DNA of 64,000 nucleotides from Amycolatopsis acidiphila (GTDB lineage: Bacteria > Actinomycetota > Actinomycetes > Mycobacteriales > Pseudonocardiaceae), in contig NZ_CP090063.1 of the NCBI RefSeq assembly GCF_021391495.1, forward strand, positions 2,604,001 through 2,668,000, given 5' to 3'. How positions within the stretch are numbered: the first letter of the stretch is position 1; each line of letters starts with the position of its first letter. Shown piece after piece: positions 43,661 through 51,859 of this stretch. A program made the translations under genes and the position numbers. Below the pieces are notes generated by a model. It made no database searches. It saw only the letters and a list, made by a program, of their open reading frames with translations, and was not told the origin of the DNA.

Positions 43661-44599
43661 TCAGCCGCGGCGAACGGCGATCGACGCCCCGAGGTGAACG
43701 GCACCGCCCGCGGTTCCGTCGCAGCCGGCGCACGAATGGCCGGCGCCGGAGTGGGCGTGCGGGAACAGCTGGACGTCGGTGTCCGCGTCGTGGCCGGGCG
43801 GAGCCGGCGGCGTCGTACGCCCGGACGACTCCAGGGCCAGCAGAGCGGCCCCGTACGCGCCGGTGATCTGCGGATGTGCGGGCACCTGGACCTCGAGGCC
43901 GAGGGCCCGCGCCAGGAACCGCACCGCGGCGGGGTTCTGCGCCACCCCGCCGGTCATGACGACCGGTGCCCGCCGGCCGACCTGCGCCACCAGCGCCAGC
44001 GTCCGGCCCGCGATCGCGCGGTGCACCGAGGCCGCGATGTCCGGCGTGGGAAGCCCCTGCGCCAGCATGGAGACGATCTCGGTCTCGGCGAAGGTCGCGC
44101 ACATCCCGCTGACCTCGAGGTCCGGGCTGCCGCGCAGCGCGAGCCCGCCCAGGGTCTCGATGTCGCACTCCAGAGCCCTGGCCAGCACCTCGTAGAACCG
44201 GCCGGTGCCACTGGCACACCGGTCGTTCATCGCGAAGTCGTCCACCAGGCCGCTCTCGTCGACAACGATCGCCTTGCTGTCCTGTCCGCCGATGTCGACG
44301 ACCAGCCGCACCCCGGGGCACATCGCCGCCGTGCCGCGGGCGTGACAGGTGATCTCGGTGAACATCCGGTGCGTGCCGGGCACCAGCTTGCGGCCGTACC
44401 CGGTCGACACCGTCCCCGACACGTCGCCCTCGGCGATCCCGGCCTCCGCGAGCGCGAGGTCGATGGCCTTCTGCATGCCCTGACGGCTCACCGCCCCCAT
44501 CTGCACGACACTGGTCGCGACCAGGTCGCCCCGCCCGTCCACGACGGCGGCCTTGGCGGTGGTCGACCCCAGGTCGACGCCCAGGTAGTGGCCGGTCAT
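43661..44599 (-). CDS. BadF/BadG/BcrA/BcrD ATPase family activator (HgdC-like) of a radical dehydratase/reductase
   Basis: The 312-residue ASKHA-fold ATPase has GVDLGSTTAKAAVVDG near 7-22 (phosphate 1), VDIGGQDSKAIVVDESG near 105-121 (phosphate 2 and helix), and two cluster cysteines in NDRCASGTGRFYE and SGMCATFAETEI that bridge a [4Fe-4S] in the dimer. VMTGGVAQNP is the adenosine motif. It would hydrolyse ATP to fire one low-potential electron into the partner subunits. A 45-residue Gly/His-rich tail with CAGC is unusual. The start overlaps the partner stop (ATGA). One activator gene suggests a homodimer as in HgdC. Confidence 0.9.
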   Translation of the reverse strand: MTGHYLGVDLGSTTAKAAVVDGRGDLVATSVVQMGAVSRQGMQKAIDLALAEAGIAEGDVSGTVSTGYGRKLVPGTHRMFTEITCHARGTAAMCPGVRLVVDIGGQDSKAIVVDESGLVDDFAMNDRCASGTGRFYEVLARALECDIETLGGLALRGSPDLEVSGMCATFAETEIVSMLAQGLPTPDIAASVHRAIAGRTLALVAQVGRRAPVVMTGGVAQNPAAVRFLARALGLEVQVPAHPQITGAYGAALLALESSGRTTPPAPPGHDADTDVQLFPHAHSGAGHSCAGCDGTAGGAVHLGASIAVRRG

Positions 44600-45966
44600 G
44601 CGATCGCGCTGAACCCGTCGGGCAGGGCTCCGCGCTCCCGGCGGACGTCGATCGCCTCGAGCATGGCCACCAGCCGGCTCTCCAGGATGCCGTCCTTGTA
44701 GAACGACGCGTCCGCGACGTCGCCTTCGAAGAAGATGGACGGGATGCCCAGCTTGTCCTGTGCCGCCTTGGCGAGCAGGCGCTGCGGCCCGGTGAAGGCG
44801 CGGCAGGTGCGCGTGGAGTGGAACACGAGGCCGTCGAGGCCGTACTCCTCGCAGTCGCGCAAGGTCAGGTACTCCAGCGTCTTGGCGCCGTGGTTCGTGG
44901 GGCACAGCAGGTAGTGCTGCGCCATGCCCAGAATCGGGTCGGAGGTGTCGATCAGGTGCGGTTCCTGCCAGAACGCGTTCTGGATGTAGCGCCCGGCCAG
45001 CACCGCCACGCCGTGCTCGGCGAACTTGCGGGACAGGAAGCCGAGCTTGTTCCAGTTCATGATGCCGTCGAAGTACAGCCGGTACTTCTCGTCCTTGACC
45101 GCGGAGACCCCGTTGTCGATCCGGTCGGAGATCTCGTCGCGCACGGCCGCGAAGTAGTCCACCAGCTCCTGGTTCCCGGGCAGGAAGTTGATGGGCGCGA
45201 CGCTCGCGATCCAGTCCCAGAACGTGGCGGGCGCGGGTTTTGCCTTGCACAGGGCCAGACCTTCACGGCGCAGCTCCGCCGCGCGTTTGATGTGGGTCAT
45301 GCTCTCGCAGAGCGCGTCGTGGTCGAACGGGCGTCCGGTCTGCTGCTCGAGGAACTCGATGAGGTTGCGCAGCTGCTCGGCGACGAACTTCGACGCGTCC
45401 TCCCACTCCTCGCCCCGGAGATACCCGGCGTCGGGCCGGTTTCCCCAGAGGAAGGGGTGCGAGATGTTGAAGATGGGCAGCTTCTTGCCGAAGACCCGGT
45501 AGGAGATGCCGTCCCACTGCTGTCCGGTGCTGCAGCCGGCGTAGTTGTTGACGAAGAAGTCCGGCGCGGGCAGCTTCGCGGCCAGCACTTCCTGGTCGTG
45601 CGCGCCGACGACACCCGTCTGGTCGCCCTCGGTGCCCTGCAGGGTGAGCACGGAACACCCCAGGTGGGTCCGCGAGTAGGAGCAGAGCTCGGCGTTGTAG
45701 CCGTACTCGGCCCCGGCCAGCTGCGCCGGGCCCTCCACGCGCTGGGCGGCCAGCCGCGCCGCGAAAGCCTCGCCGTGGCACCACGCGAGCCCGGCCGCCT
45801 GGAACATCGGGTTGAGCGCGCCGCCGTTGTACCAGACGATCTTCTTTCCCCGCTCGCGGGCGGTGAAGAGGTCCTCCCAGTACTCGGAGATCAGCCGGCC
45901 GCCGACGCGGGTGATCCCGAGCCTGTTGCTCTTGTCCTCGGCAGGCTTTTCGATCGTTTCCAGCAT
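44596..45966 (-). CDS. 2-hydroxyacyl-CoA dehydratase / benzoyl-CoA reductase family subunit (HgdA/BcrB-like)
   Basis: The 456-residue protein belongs to the HGD-D/BcrB-BadE family. Cysteines expected to bind the subunit [4Fe-4S] cluster lie in AELCSYSRTHLG, NNYAGCSTGQQW and HSTRTCRAFTGPQ. The C-terminal FEGDVADASFYKDGILESR matches the family's closing motif. It would form a heterodimer with the product of the gene upstream and receive electrons from the activator. Such enzymes dehydrate 2-hydroxyacyl-CoAs or reduce benzoyl-CoA and are oxygen-sensitive. All cluster ligands appear intact. The gene overlaps the activator by four bases. Confidence 0.88.
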   Translation of the reverse strand: MLETIEKPAEDKSNRLGITRVGGRLISEYWEDLFTARERGKKIVWYNGGALNPMFQAAGLAWCHGEAFAARLAAQRVEGPAQLAGAEYGYNAELCSYSRTHLGCSVLTLQGTEGDQTGVVGAHDQEVLAAKLPAPDFFVNNYAGCSTGQQWDGISYRVFGKKLPIFNISHPFLWGNRPDAGYLRGEEWEDASKFVAEQLRNLIEFLEQQTGRPFDHDALCESMTHIKRAAELRREGLALCKAKPAPATFWDWIASVAPINFLPGNQELVDYFAAVRDEISDRIDNGVSAVKDEKYRLYFDGIMNWNKLGFLSRKFAEHGVAVLAGRYIQNAFWQEPHLIDTSDPILGMAQHYLLCPTNHGAKTLEYLTLRDCEEYGLDGLVFHSTRTCRAFTGPQRLLAKAAQDKLGIPSIFFEGDVADASFYKDGILESRLVAMLEAIDVRRERGALPDGFSAIA

Positions 45967-45993
45967 TTCGACTCGTCTCCTGTCGGTCGGGGT

Positions 45994-47160
45994 TCAGACG
46001 TGCACGGGCCGGCGGCGGCGAGCGCGCTCCACCAGCGTCTCGATCCGCGTGCGGAAGGATTCGAGGGGGATGCCTTCGTGCTCGGTCTCGATCTGAAGCT
46101 GCGGGATTCCCGCCGCGTCAAGGCGTTTGCGCAGTTCGGGGTAGTAGAGCATGTGCGGTTCGCAGAACTTCGGTACCAGGTGGATGACCGCTTCGGCAGC
46201 ACTGACGCGGACGGCGTCCACGAGGTAGCCGTCCCAGTCGACGTCCTGCTGAACCCGTGTGGGGCAGGGGATGGTGACGTTGCGCCGCGCGTACCACTCG
46301 CCAAGGGCCTCGACGGGGTCACCGGTCTCCGCGACGTCCGTGGAGACGTAGCGGCGGCCGTGGTAGAGGTCGTCGTCGACGACTGCCGCGCCACTGTCCT
46401 CGATGACCTCGAGCAGTTCCCGGCGCGGCGCGTGGCACAGGTGCCCCGACAGGTGCACCCGCACCCTGTCGTCCCGCTCGGACCTGCGTGGCTCCAGCAG
46501 GACGTCGGTGAGCAGCGCGTGGTGTTCGACCGGGTCCATCACCATGCTCGAGGTGATGATGTCCTGGAGTTCGACGGGGCCGAACGCGGCATTCCCGGTG
46601 GCGCGCTCGTCGAGCAGCCGCCGGATCAGCGCGCGGTCCCGGTTGTACGCGCCGATGCTGTCGCGGAGGGTGCCGAGCTCGACCGGGTTCCCGGTGAACG
46701 CCTCGATCTCCGCCCGGATCCGCCGCATCATCGCCGAGACCTGCCGGGGCGCCCAGGGGTCGTTCATGGACGTGTTGAGCATGCCGAGGAACACCGTCGT
46801 GTCCGGTTTCAGCGAGCGCACGATGTCGGCCGAGCCGATCAGCTGGATGCAGTGGTCGGCCTGGAAGACCCCGTCGTACACGTCGAAGCGCCCGGTGGCC
46901 ACCTGGTCGGCCAGGTTGCGGGTGTAACCGCAGTAGAACTCCGCCAGCAGCGCGCGGCCCTCCGTGATCGGCTGCTGGTCGTCCTGGACGATCACCGGCA
47001 GCGCGCCCGCGGCGTGCGCCAGCTCGCGCGGGAAGTTCATCGGAAGGATCGCCAGTACCGGACGGCCGGCGTGCCCGGACCGCCACTGCTCGATGTAGAC
47101 GCGGGGATCGCGCGCCACCTCGACCAGTTTCGCCATGGCTGCGGAAGACGCGTCGGTCAT
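45994..47160 (-). CDS. 2-hydroxyacyl-CoA dehydratase / benzoyl-CoA reductase family subunit (HgdB/BcrC-like)
   Basis: The 388-residue second subunit has LAEFYCGYTRNLADQVATG near 73-91, FQADHCIQLIGSADIVRSL near 100-118 and HLVPKFCEPHMLYYPELR near 321-338. These place three cysteines as cluster ligands. The last part, IETEHEGIPLESFRTRIETL, is the family C-terminal motif (E-x-E, then RTRxE). ATG at 47158-47160 is supported by an upstream AGGAACC. It leads the three-gene set (B subunit, A subunit, activator), all minus strand and tightly spaced. No ferredoxin gene is seen nearby. Confidence 0.88.
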   Translation of the reverse strand: MTDASSAAMAKLVEVARDPRVYIEQWRSGHAGRPVLAILPMNFPRELAHAAGALPVIVQDDQQPITEGRALLAEFYCGYTRNLADQVATGRFDVYDGVFQADHCIQLIGSADIVRSLKPDTTVFLGMLNTSMNDPWAPRQVSAMMRRIRAEIEAFTGNPVELGTLRDSIGAYNRDRALIRRLLDERATGNAAFGPVELQDIITSSMVMDPVEHHALLTDVLLEPRRSERDDRVRVHLSGHLCHAPRRELLEVIEDSGAAVVDDDLYHGRRYVSTDVAETGDPVEALGEWYARRNVTIPCPTRVQQDVDWDGYLVDAVRVSAAEAVIHLVPKFCEPHMLYYPELRKRLDAAGIPQLQIETEHEGIPLESFRTRIETLVERARRRRPVHV

Positions 47161-47338
47161 CGCGGATGGTTCCTCTCGTCGATTCTGTCGATACTCTACG
47201 CCGTGCGTAATCCAATCACAAGAAACGTAAAACATCGGGAGTGGAGAGGACGGCAACAGGACGTGCTTGGGTTCACTGACGTCTGTATCCGGACGCGCCG
47301 ACGGCGTGCCTGCCATCCACTGTGGACGCTCGGGAGCG

Positions 47339-48151
47339 TCAGCGCTCGCCGTGGTGGTGCGCCGAAGCGACGACGCAGAGCTTTCCCGCCTGGTTGAGCC
47401 CCGTCACCTGCGTCACGGCCAGCCGGCGGCCGTGGCTGGCGACGTCGGCGTGGAACGTGCCGACATCGCCGCCCACGAGCGGCCGCAGGTAGCTGACGGT
47501 CAGCGAAGCCGGGGTCAGGCCGCCGGCCACCGAGTCGACCGCCAGGCCGGCCAGTAGTCCGGTCAGCCAGAGCGTGATCCCGCCGTGCAGCGTCCGCAAC
47601 GGGTTGACCAGATCGTCCTCGATGGGGATCGAGAGCCGGGCGCGGCCGTCCACGGCCGACGTCCTCTCGCGGACGGTCTCGCCGAGTTCGCCGACCGACC
47701 GGCAAGGACCCGCGAAAGCGCTTTCATCGGACTGTCCGGCAGGGGCCCGCTCGATGAACCGCCCCCACTGACGGCATCGAGCGACCAGTTCGCCGTCCGA
47801 CGCGAGGACCGAGCCCTCCGCCAGCCCGGTCCGCCCGGATGCGTGCACGACACGGGCCTGGGCGGACAGCCGCGTGCCGTCGGCCGGCAGCGGGCTGAGG
47901 AAATCGAGCGAGATCTCGGTGCTCACCGACCACCAGCCGGCGGGCGCCGACCCGATCAGCGCGTAGCCGAGCACGTTGTCCGCCAGCACGCCCACCGCCG
48001 AGGCCTCGCCCGGCCCGCTCGACCAGGGGCCATTGGTCATGAACCCCCGGCATTCGTCCCCGTCGGCGCTCAGGCCGCCGACGCCGAACAAGGCCTCGGG
48101 ACCGCCGGGGTGGAAGTCCTGCCGGTTGTCACGCGAAGTAGCCGCGTCCAT
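47339..48151 (-). CDS. Double-hotdog acyl-CoA thioesterase (PaaI/4HBT-like)
   Basis: The 270-residue protein has two hotdog repeats. The first (about 30-135) has ADNVLGYALIGSAPAGWWSV and STEISLDFLSPLPADGTRL. The second (about 160-268) has NPLRTLHGGITLWLTG with the HGG helix-cap motif and SLTVSYLRPLVGGDVG. This layout is that of PaaI-like or TesB-like thioesterases releasing CoA from dead-end acyl-CoAs. ATG at 48149-48151 has only weak purine-rich sequence before it. It lies 26 bases after the paaX gene and is likely in one transcript with it. Confidence 0.83.
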   Translation of the reverse strand: MDAATSRDNRQDFHPGGPEALFGVGGLSADGDECRGFMTNGPWSSGPGEASAVGVLADNVLGYALIGSAPAGWWSVSTEISLDFLSPLPADGTRLSAQARVVHASGRTGLAEGSVLASDGELVARCRQWGRFIERAPAGQSDESAFAGPCRSVGELGETVRERTSAVDGRARLSIPIEDDLVNPLRTLHGGITLWLTGLLAGLAVDSVAGGLTPASLTVSYLRPLVGGDVGTFHADVASHGRRLAVTQVTGLNQAGKLCVVASAHHHGER

Positions 48152-48177
48152 TCAAGCACCTCGTATTCCGGGGCGGG

Positions 48178-49032
48178 TCACGGTGTGTTGATCTCGGCGA
48201 AGCGCCGCCGCACGACCGGCGTCCACTGCGCCCGCAGTGCCTCGATCCGCCGGGCCACCCGGCGGCCGACCCAGTCCGGCAGGATGGCCTCGGGCAGCTG
48301 CGGGTCCGCCCGCGGGAACTCCTGCCACTCACTGATCACCCGGATGTGCGCGAAGAGGGTCTCGTTGGCATCCGCCGGGTGCAGGGCGTCCATCGCCTCC
48401 CACACCTGCTCGTAACGGGACCGCAGGGTGGCCAGGTCCCAGCCCCGCTCGACGATCTCCTCCTGCGGGATGCCGATGGCACCGACGTTGCCGGTGAAGG
48501 CGAAGGTGTACTGCTTGAGCCCGAGCGTCTCCAGGAGCCGGCCGACCTCGTCGGAACGCTCGACGTGGGGCGTCAGCCACAGCCCCGGCACCGGGTTGCC
48601 GAAGCCGGCCCAGGTGAGGCCGGCGTACAGCGGCCTGCGGGAGCGGCGGAGCGACTGGGGGATGATCGTCCACAGCGCCAGCCAGGTGCCGTCCCAGCCG
48701 GTGAACGGGTCGCTCAGCGAGTAGACGCGGCGGGAGCCGGTCTCGAAGATGTGCACCAGCTTGTCCGTGAGCGTCCACCGCACCTCGCGTCCCTGGCGTT
48801 CCGGGGTGATCCAGCCGGACGCGGACGCTCGCGCGATCGCCTGCCGGGCCGTCTGCTCCTCGATGCCCAGCCCCTTCAGCACGTACACCAGGGTCGAGGT
48901 CCACACGGGCTGCCCGGTGGGCCACACCAGTTCACCGAGGATGGTGATCAGCAACGACCGGGCGCTGCCATGTGTCAGGGTGCTGTCGACGGACTCGCGC
49001 GGCGACGTTTCGAGCGCGCCGGGGGTCGGCAT
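48178..49032 (-). CDS. PaaX-family transcriptional regulator
   Basis: The 284-residue protein has an N-terminal PaaX winged helix at about 20-90 (SLLITILGELVWPTGQPVWT, then EEQTARQAIARASASGWI), the central PaaX dimer domain (DGTWLALWTIIPQSLRRSRR) and a C-terminal helical domain. PaaX represses phenylacetate genes and is relieved by phenylacetyl-CoA, so an aromatic acyl-CoA effector is plausible. ATG at 49030-49032 is chosen since AGGAGG stands six bases before it; GTG at 49074 would add 14 residues. It may control the thioesterase, SDR and ligase genes around it. Confidence 0.87.
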   Translation of the reverse strand: MPTPGALETSPRESVDSTLTHGSARSLLITILGELVWPTGQPVWTSTLVYVLKGLGIEEQTARQAIARASASGWITPERQGREVRWTLTDKLVHIFETGSRRVYSLSDPFTGWDGTWLALWTIIPQSLRRSRRPLYAGLTWAGFGNPVPGLWLTPHVERSDEVGRLLETLGLKQYTFAFTGNVGAIGIPQEEIVERGWDLATLRSRYEQVWEAMDALHPADANETLFAHIRVISEWQEFPRADPQLPEAILPDWVGRRVARRIEALRAQWTPVVRRRFAEINTP

Positions 49033-49113
49033 CTGCGCCTCCTGGTGGTCGGTCGGCGGGTCGGTACTCGGCACGTCGAGCAGGCTATCGGGGGCACCTC
49101 GTGATGGCTGGGC

Positions 49114-49908
49114 TCAGCCCGCGGAGATGCCGCCGTTGACGCTGATGACCTGCCCGGTCAGCTTGGCGGACCCGGGACCGCCGAGGAACACGATCACCGA
49201 GGCGAGGTCCTCCGGCTCGGCGACTCCCAGGTGCGCCTGGCGCGCCGCCTTTTCGAACAGCGCCTTGCTGAAGCCGTCGCGCAGGACGTTCTCGGCGGTC
49301 GGGGTGCCGGCGATCAGCGACGGCGTCACGGCGTTGACCCGCACTCCGTCGCGCTTGGCCTCGATGGCGGTGACGCGCGAGAACATGACGATGGCCGCCA
49401 TGGCGGCGCCCAGTACGGCTTCGCCTGGCGTCGGCACCTTGGCCGCGTCGGAGGCGAGGTTGATGATGCTGCCGCCGCCCTGTTCCTGCAGCAGCGGCAG
49501 CACGGCGCGGGTCAGGTTCATCGGGGGCAGCGCCTGGCGGGTCAGGATCGCGCAGACCTCGTCCTGCGGGGTCCGGTGCAGCAGCTCGGGCCGGTAGCTG
49601 CTGGTCATCGAGTTGACCAGCACGTCGATCGTGCCGAGGCTGCGCCGCGCCTCGGCGACGGAGGCGTTCACGTGGTCGATGTCGTCCGCATCGGTCGGGA
49701 TGAACACCACCTCGGCCTCCGGGCACTGCTGCAGGACCCGCTCGCGAGCGGCCTTGCCGCGTTCGGTGTTCCTCGCGAGAAGGGCGATACGGCGGACCCC
49801 GGCGGCCGCGAACCCGAGGGCGCTCGCCAGTCCCACGCCCGACGTACCCCCGGCGATGACGACGCCGGAGCCGGGATAGTCGCGAACGAGGGGCGGGTGC
49901 GCGGGCAT
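49114..49908 (-). CDS. SDR-family protein lacking the catalytic Tyr and Lys
   Basis: The 264-residue SDR fold has GGTSGVGLA near 20-28, LARNTERG, VLVNSMTSSYRPELLHRT (NNAG replaced by VNSM) and a C-terminal GQVISVNGG. The usual active site YxASK reads LGAAM (VLGAAMAAIVMFS), so both catalytic residues are missing, and the NNAG motif is altered. It may be a non-oxidoreductase member or bind a CoA ligand. It is divergent from the CoA ligase at 50066, with a strong palindromic region between them. Confidence 0.8.
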   Translation of the reverse strand: MPAHPPLVRDYPGSGVVIAGGTSGVGLASALGFAAAGVRRIALLARNTERGKAARERVLQQCPEAEVVFIPTDADDIDHVNASVAEARRSLGTIDVLVNSMTSSYRPELLHRTPQDEVCAILTRQALPPMNLTRAVLPLLQEQGGGSIINLASDAAKVPTPGEAVLGAAMAAIVMFSRVTAIEAKRDGVRVNAVTPSLIAGTPTAENVLRDGFSKALFEKAARQAHLGVAEPEDLASVIVFLGGPGSAKLTGQVISVNGGISAG

Positions 49909-50002
49909 GGGACCTCCGGATCGACGTGGGTGAGCGAGACTTTACATCCAGTGCAACTCGAACCATACTCACGTCAAATTATTTTCGGCCAGACCTTTTG
50001 CA

Positions 50003-50043
50003 AGGTTGGACCGAAGATTGTACTCTTCGGTGACTCGAGTCAC
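50003..50043. promoter_or_regulatory. Compound operator: FadR-like core plus two palindromes (site F)
   Basis: AGGTTGGACC contains the core GGTCCAAC on the minus strand. It runs into ACCGAAGA (50010-50017), six bases and TCTTCGGT (50024-50031), a perfect 8-bp inverted repeat. This in turn overlaps GTGACTCGAGTCAC (50030-50043), a perfect 14-bp palindrome. It lies in the divergent promoter region, 22 bases before the CoA-ligase start. Confidence 0.55.
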
Positions 50044-50065
50044 ATCGATACAAGGGAGTAGCGAG

Positions 50066-51736
50066 ATGGCCGACGTCCGGGTCCTGGACACGTCCTACTG
50101 GCCTGCCGAGCCGGGGGACGTGCACGACGTCACGGTCTGCGAGACGCTTCGGCACGCTGCCGCGACGGTGCCGGACCGGCCGGCGCTGGTCGACTGCGTG
50201 CAGGACGCCGGGGCCCGGAAAGCCTGGACCTATGCCGAGCTCGCGGCGGACGCGGAGCGTGTCGCGCGGGCGTTGCTGACCACGTTCTCGCGTGGCGACC
50301 GCATCGCCGTCTGGGCTCCGAACAGCGCGAACTGGATCGTGCTGCAGCACGGGATCGCCATGGCCGGGATGGTGCTGGTGGCGCTCAACCCCGCCTACCG
50401 CGCCCGGGAGATGGGCTTCGTGCTCAGGCAGTCCGGAGCCGTCGGGCTGTTCTGTCCGGAGCGCTACCGGGGGTTCGACATGCGAGGCATGATCGAGGAC
50501 ATTCGCCCGGAGACGCCCGCGCTGCGCGAGGTCGTGACCTTCGAGGAGTGGGACGCTTTCCTCGACCGCGGGGATCCGGGTCTGGTGCTCCCGGAGGTGG
50601 GGCCCGACGACGTGATCCAGATCCAGTACACATCCGGGACGACCGGCTTTCCCAAGGGTGCCATGCTGCACCACAAAGGACTGGTGAACGAAGCCCGGCA
50701 CGTCGCCGAGCGGGCGGGCATGAGCGACGGTGGGGTGTACGTCAACGCGATGCCGATGTACCACATCGGTGGCGGTGCGGTGACCTCGTTCGGGGCCTGG
50801 GCCAAGCGCGGCACGTTCGTGATCCTGCCCGGCTTCGAGGCCGGGTTGCTGTTGGAGGCGCTCGAGACCTACCGCGGCACCCACACCCTGGTCGTCCCGA
50901 CGATGCTGATCGCGATGCTCGACCACCCGGATCGCGCCCGGCGCGACCTGACGAGTGTGCAGACGATCCTCAGCGGGGCGGCCTCGGTGCCGGCGTCGCT
51001 CGTGCGGAAGACGCAGAAGCTGCTGAACTGCCAGTTCAGCATCCTTTTCGGACAGACCGAGACGCACGGGGTCGTCAGTCAGACCAGGGTGACCGACTCG
51101 CCGGAGGACCAGGCGGAGACGGTCGGCCGGCCGTTGCCGCAGCTGGAGGTCAAGATCGCCGACGAGGTCACCGGAGAGCCGGTCGCGCTGCACGAGACCG
51201 GGGAGATCTGCTGCCGTGGCTACCAGAACATGCTGGGCTACTACCGGATGGAGACCGAGACCACGTCGACGATCGACGCGGACGGCTGGCTGCACATGGG
51301 CGATCTCGGCTCGATGGACGAGCGGGGGTTCATCAGTATCCGCGGCCGGATGAAGGACATGATCATCCGCGGTGGCCTGAACATCTACCCCGCCGAGATC
51401 GAGGGCGCGCTCGGCGACCACCCCGCGATCGAGTACGCGGCGGTGATCGGGGTGCCCGACGCCAGGTGGGGGGAGCAGATCGGCGCGGTCGTGACGTTGC
51501 GCGAGGGTGTCGAACGTCCTTCGGTGGAGGAGCTGACCGACTACCTGCGGGCGGAGATCGCGCCCCACAAGACGCCGGTCTACTGGGCGTTCGTCGACCA
51601 GATGCCGGCCACGCCCAGCGGCAAGATCCAGAAGTTCGTACTGCGCGAGCGCGTCGAAAGCGGAGCCCTCGCCTTCGACGCCGTCCGCTCGGCGAGCGCC
51701 GGCCCAGCGGACGCTGCCGAGCGGGTGTCTCGCTGA
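50066..51736 (+). CDS. Acyl-CoA synthetase (class I adenylate-forming CoA ligase)
   Basis: The 556-residue ligase has YTSGTTGFPKGAMLHHKG near 189-206, MPMYHIGGGA near 229, LFGQTETHGV near 331, MGDLGSMDERGF near 411 and the A10 lysine region TPSGKIQKF near 517. By pattern it belongs to the FadD/feruloyl-CoA-synthetase-like group, different from the GCLHT ligases at 15127 and 20458. AAGGGAG precedes the ATG. Close to the dehydratase/reductase genes and PaaX, it is a candidate for activating an aromatic or hydroxylated acid. Confidence 0.9.
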   Translation: MADVRVLDTSYWPAEPGDVHDVTVCETLRHAAATVPDRPALVDCVQDAGARKAWTYAELAADAERVARALLTTFSRGDRIAVWAPNSANWIVLQHGIAMAGMVLVALNPAYRAREMGFVLRQSGAVGLFCPERYRGFDMRGMIEDIRPETPALREVVTFEEWDAFLDRGDPGLVLPEVGPDDVIQIQYTSGTTGFPKGAMLHHKGLVNEARHVAERAGMSDGGVYVNAMPMYHIGGGAVTSFGAWAKRGTFVILPGFEAGLLLEALETYRGTHTLVVPTMLIAMLDHPDRARRDLTSVQTILSGAASVPASLVRKTQKLLNCQFSILFGQTETHGVVSQTRVTDSPEDQAETVGRPLPQLEVKIADEVTGEPVALHETGEICCRGYQNMLGYYRMETETTSTIDADGWLHMGDLGSMDERGFISIRGRMKDMIIRGGLNIYPAEIEGALGDHPAIEYAAVIGVPDARWGEQIGAVVTLREGVERPSVEELTDYLRAEIAPHKTPVYWAFVDQMPATPSGKIQKFVLRERVESGALAFDAVRSASAGPADAAERVSR

Positions 51737-51859
51737 ACGACGGGCGATCGTGGCCTCGGGCCGAAAACCAACGGCTGCGAAGAGATTCGTCCGCTAACCT
51801 CGTTCCACCACGAATTCCAGCGCGTCGCATCGCCCGGGCGATACGAGGAGGCGGTTCCG

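Noticed and set aside
44818..47397. An 859-residue plus-strand open frame opposite the dehydratase subunits
   Set aside because: It is antisense to three genes with intact Cys and ATPase motifs and has no recognisable domain.
51737..51859. Riboswitch or small RNA in the gap before the alpha/beta hydrolase
   Set aside because: No conserved stem pattern or known aptamer core could be recognised in 123 bases.
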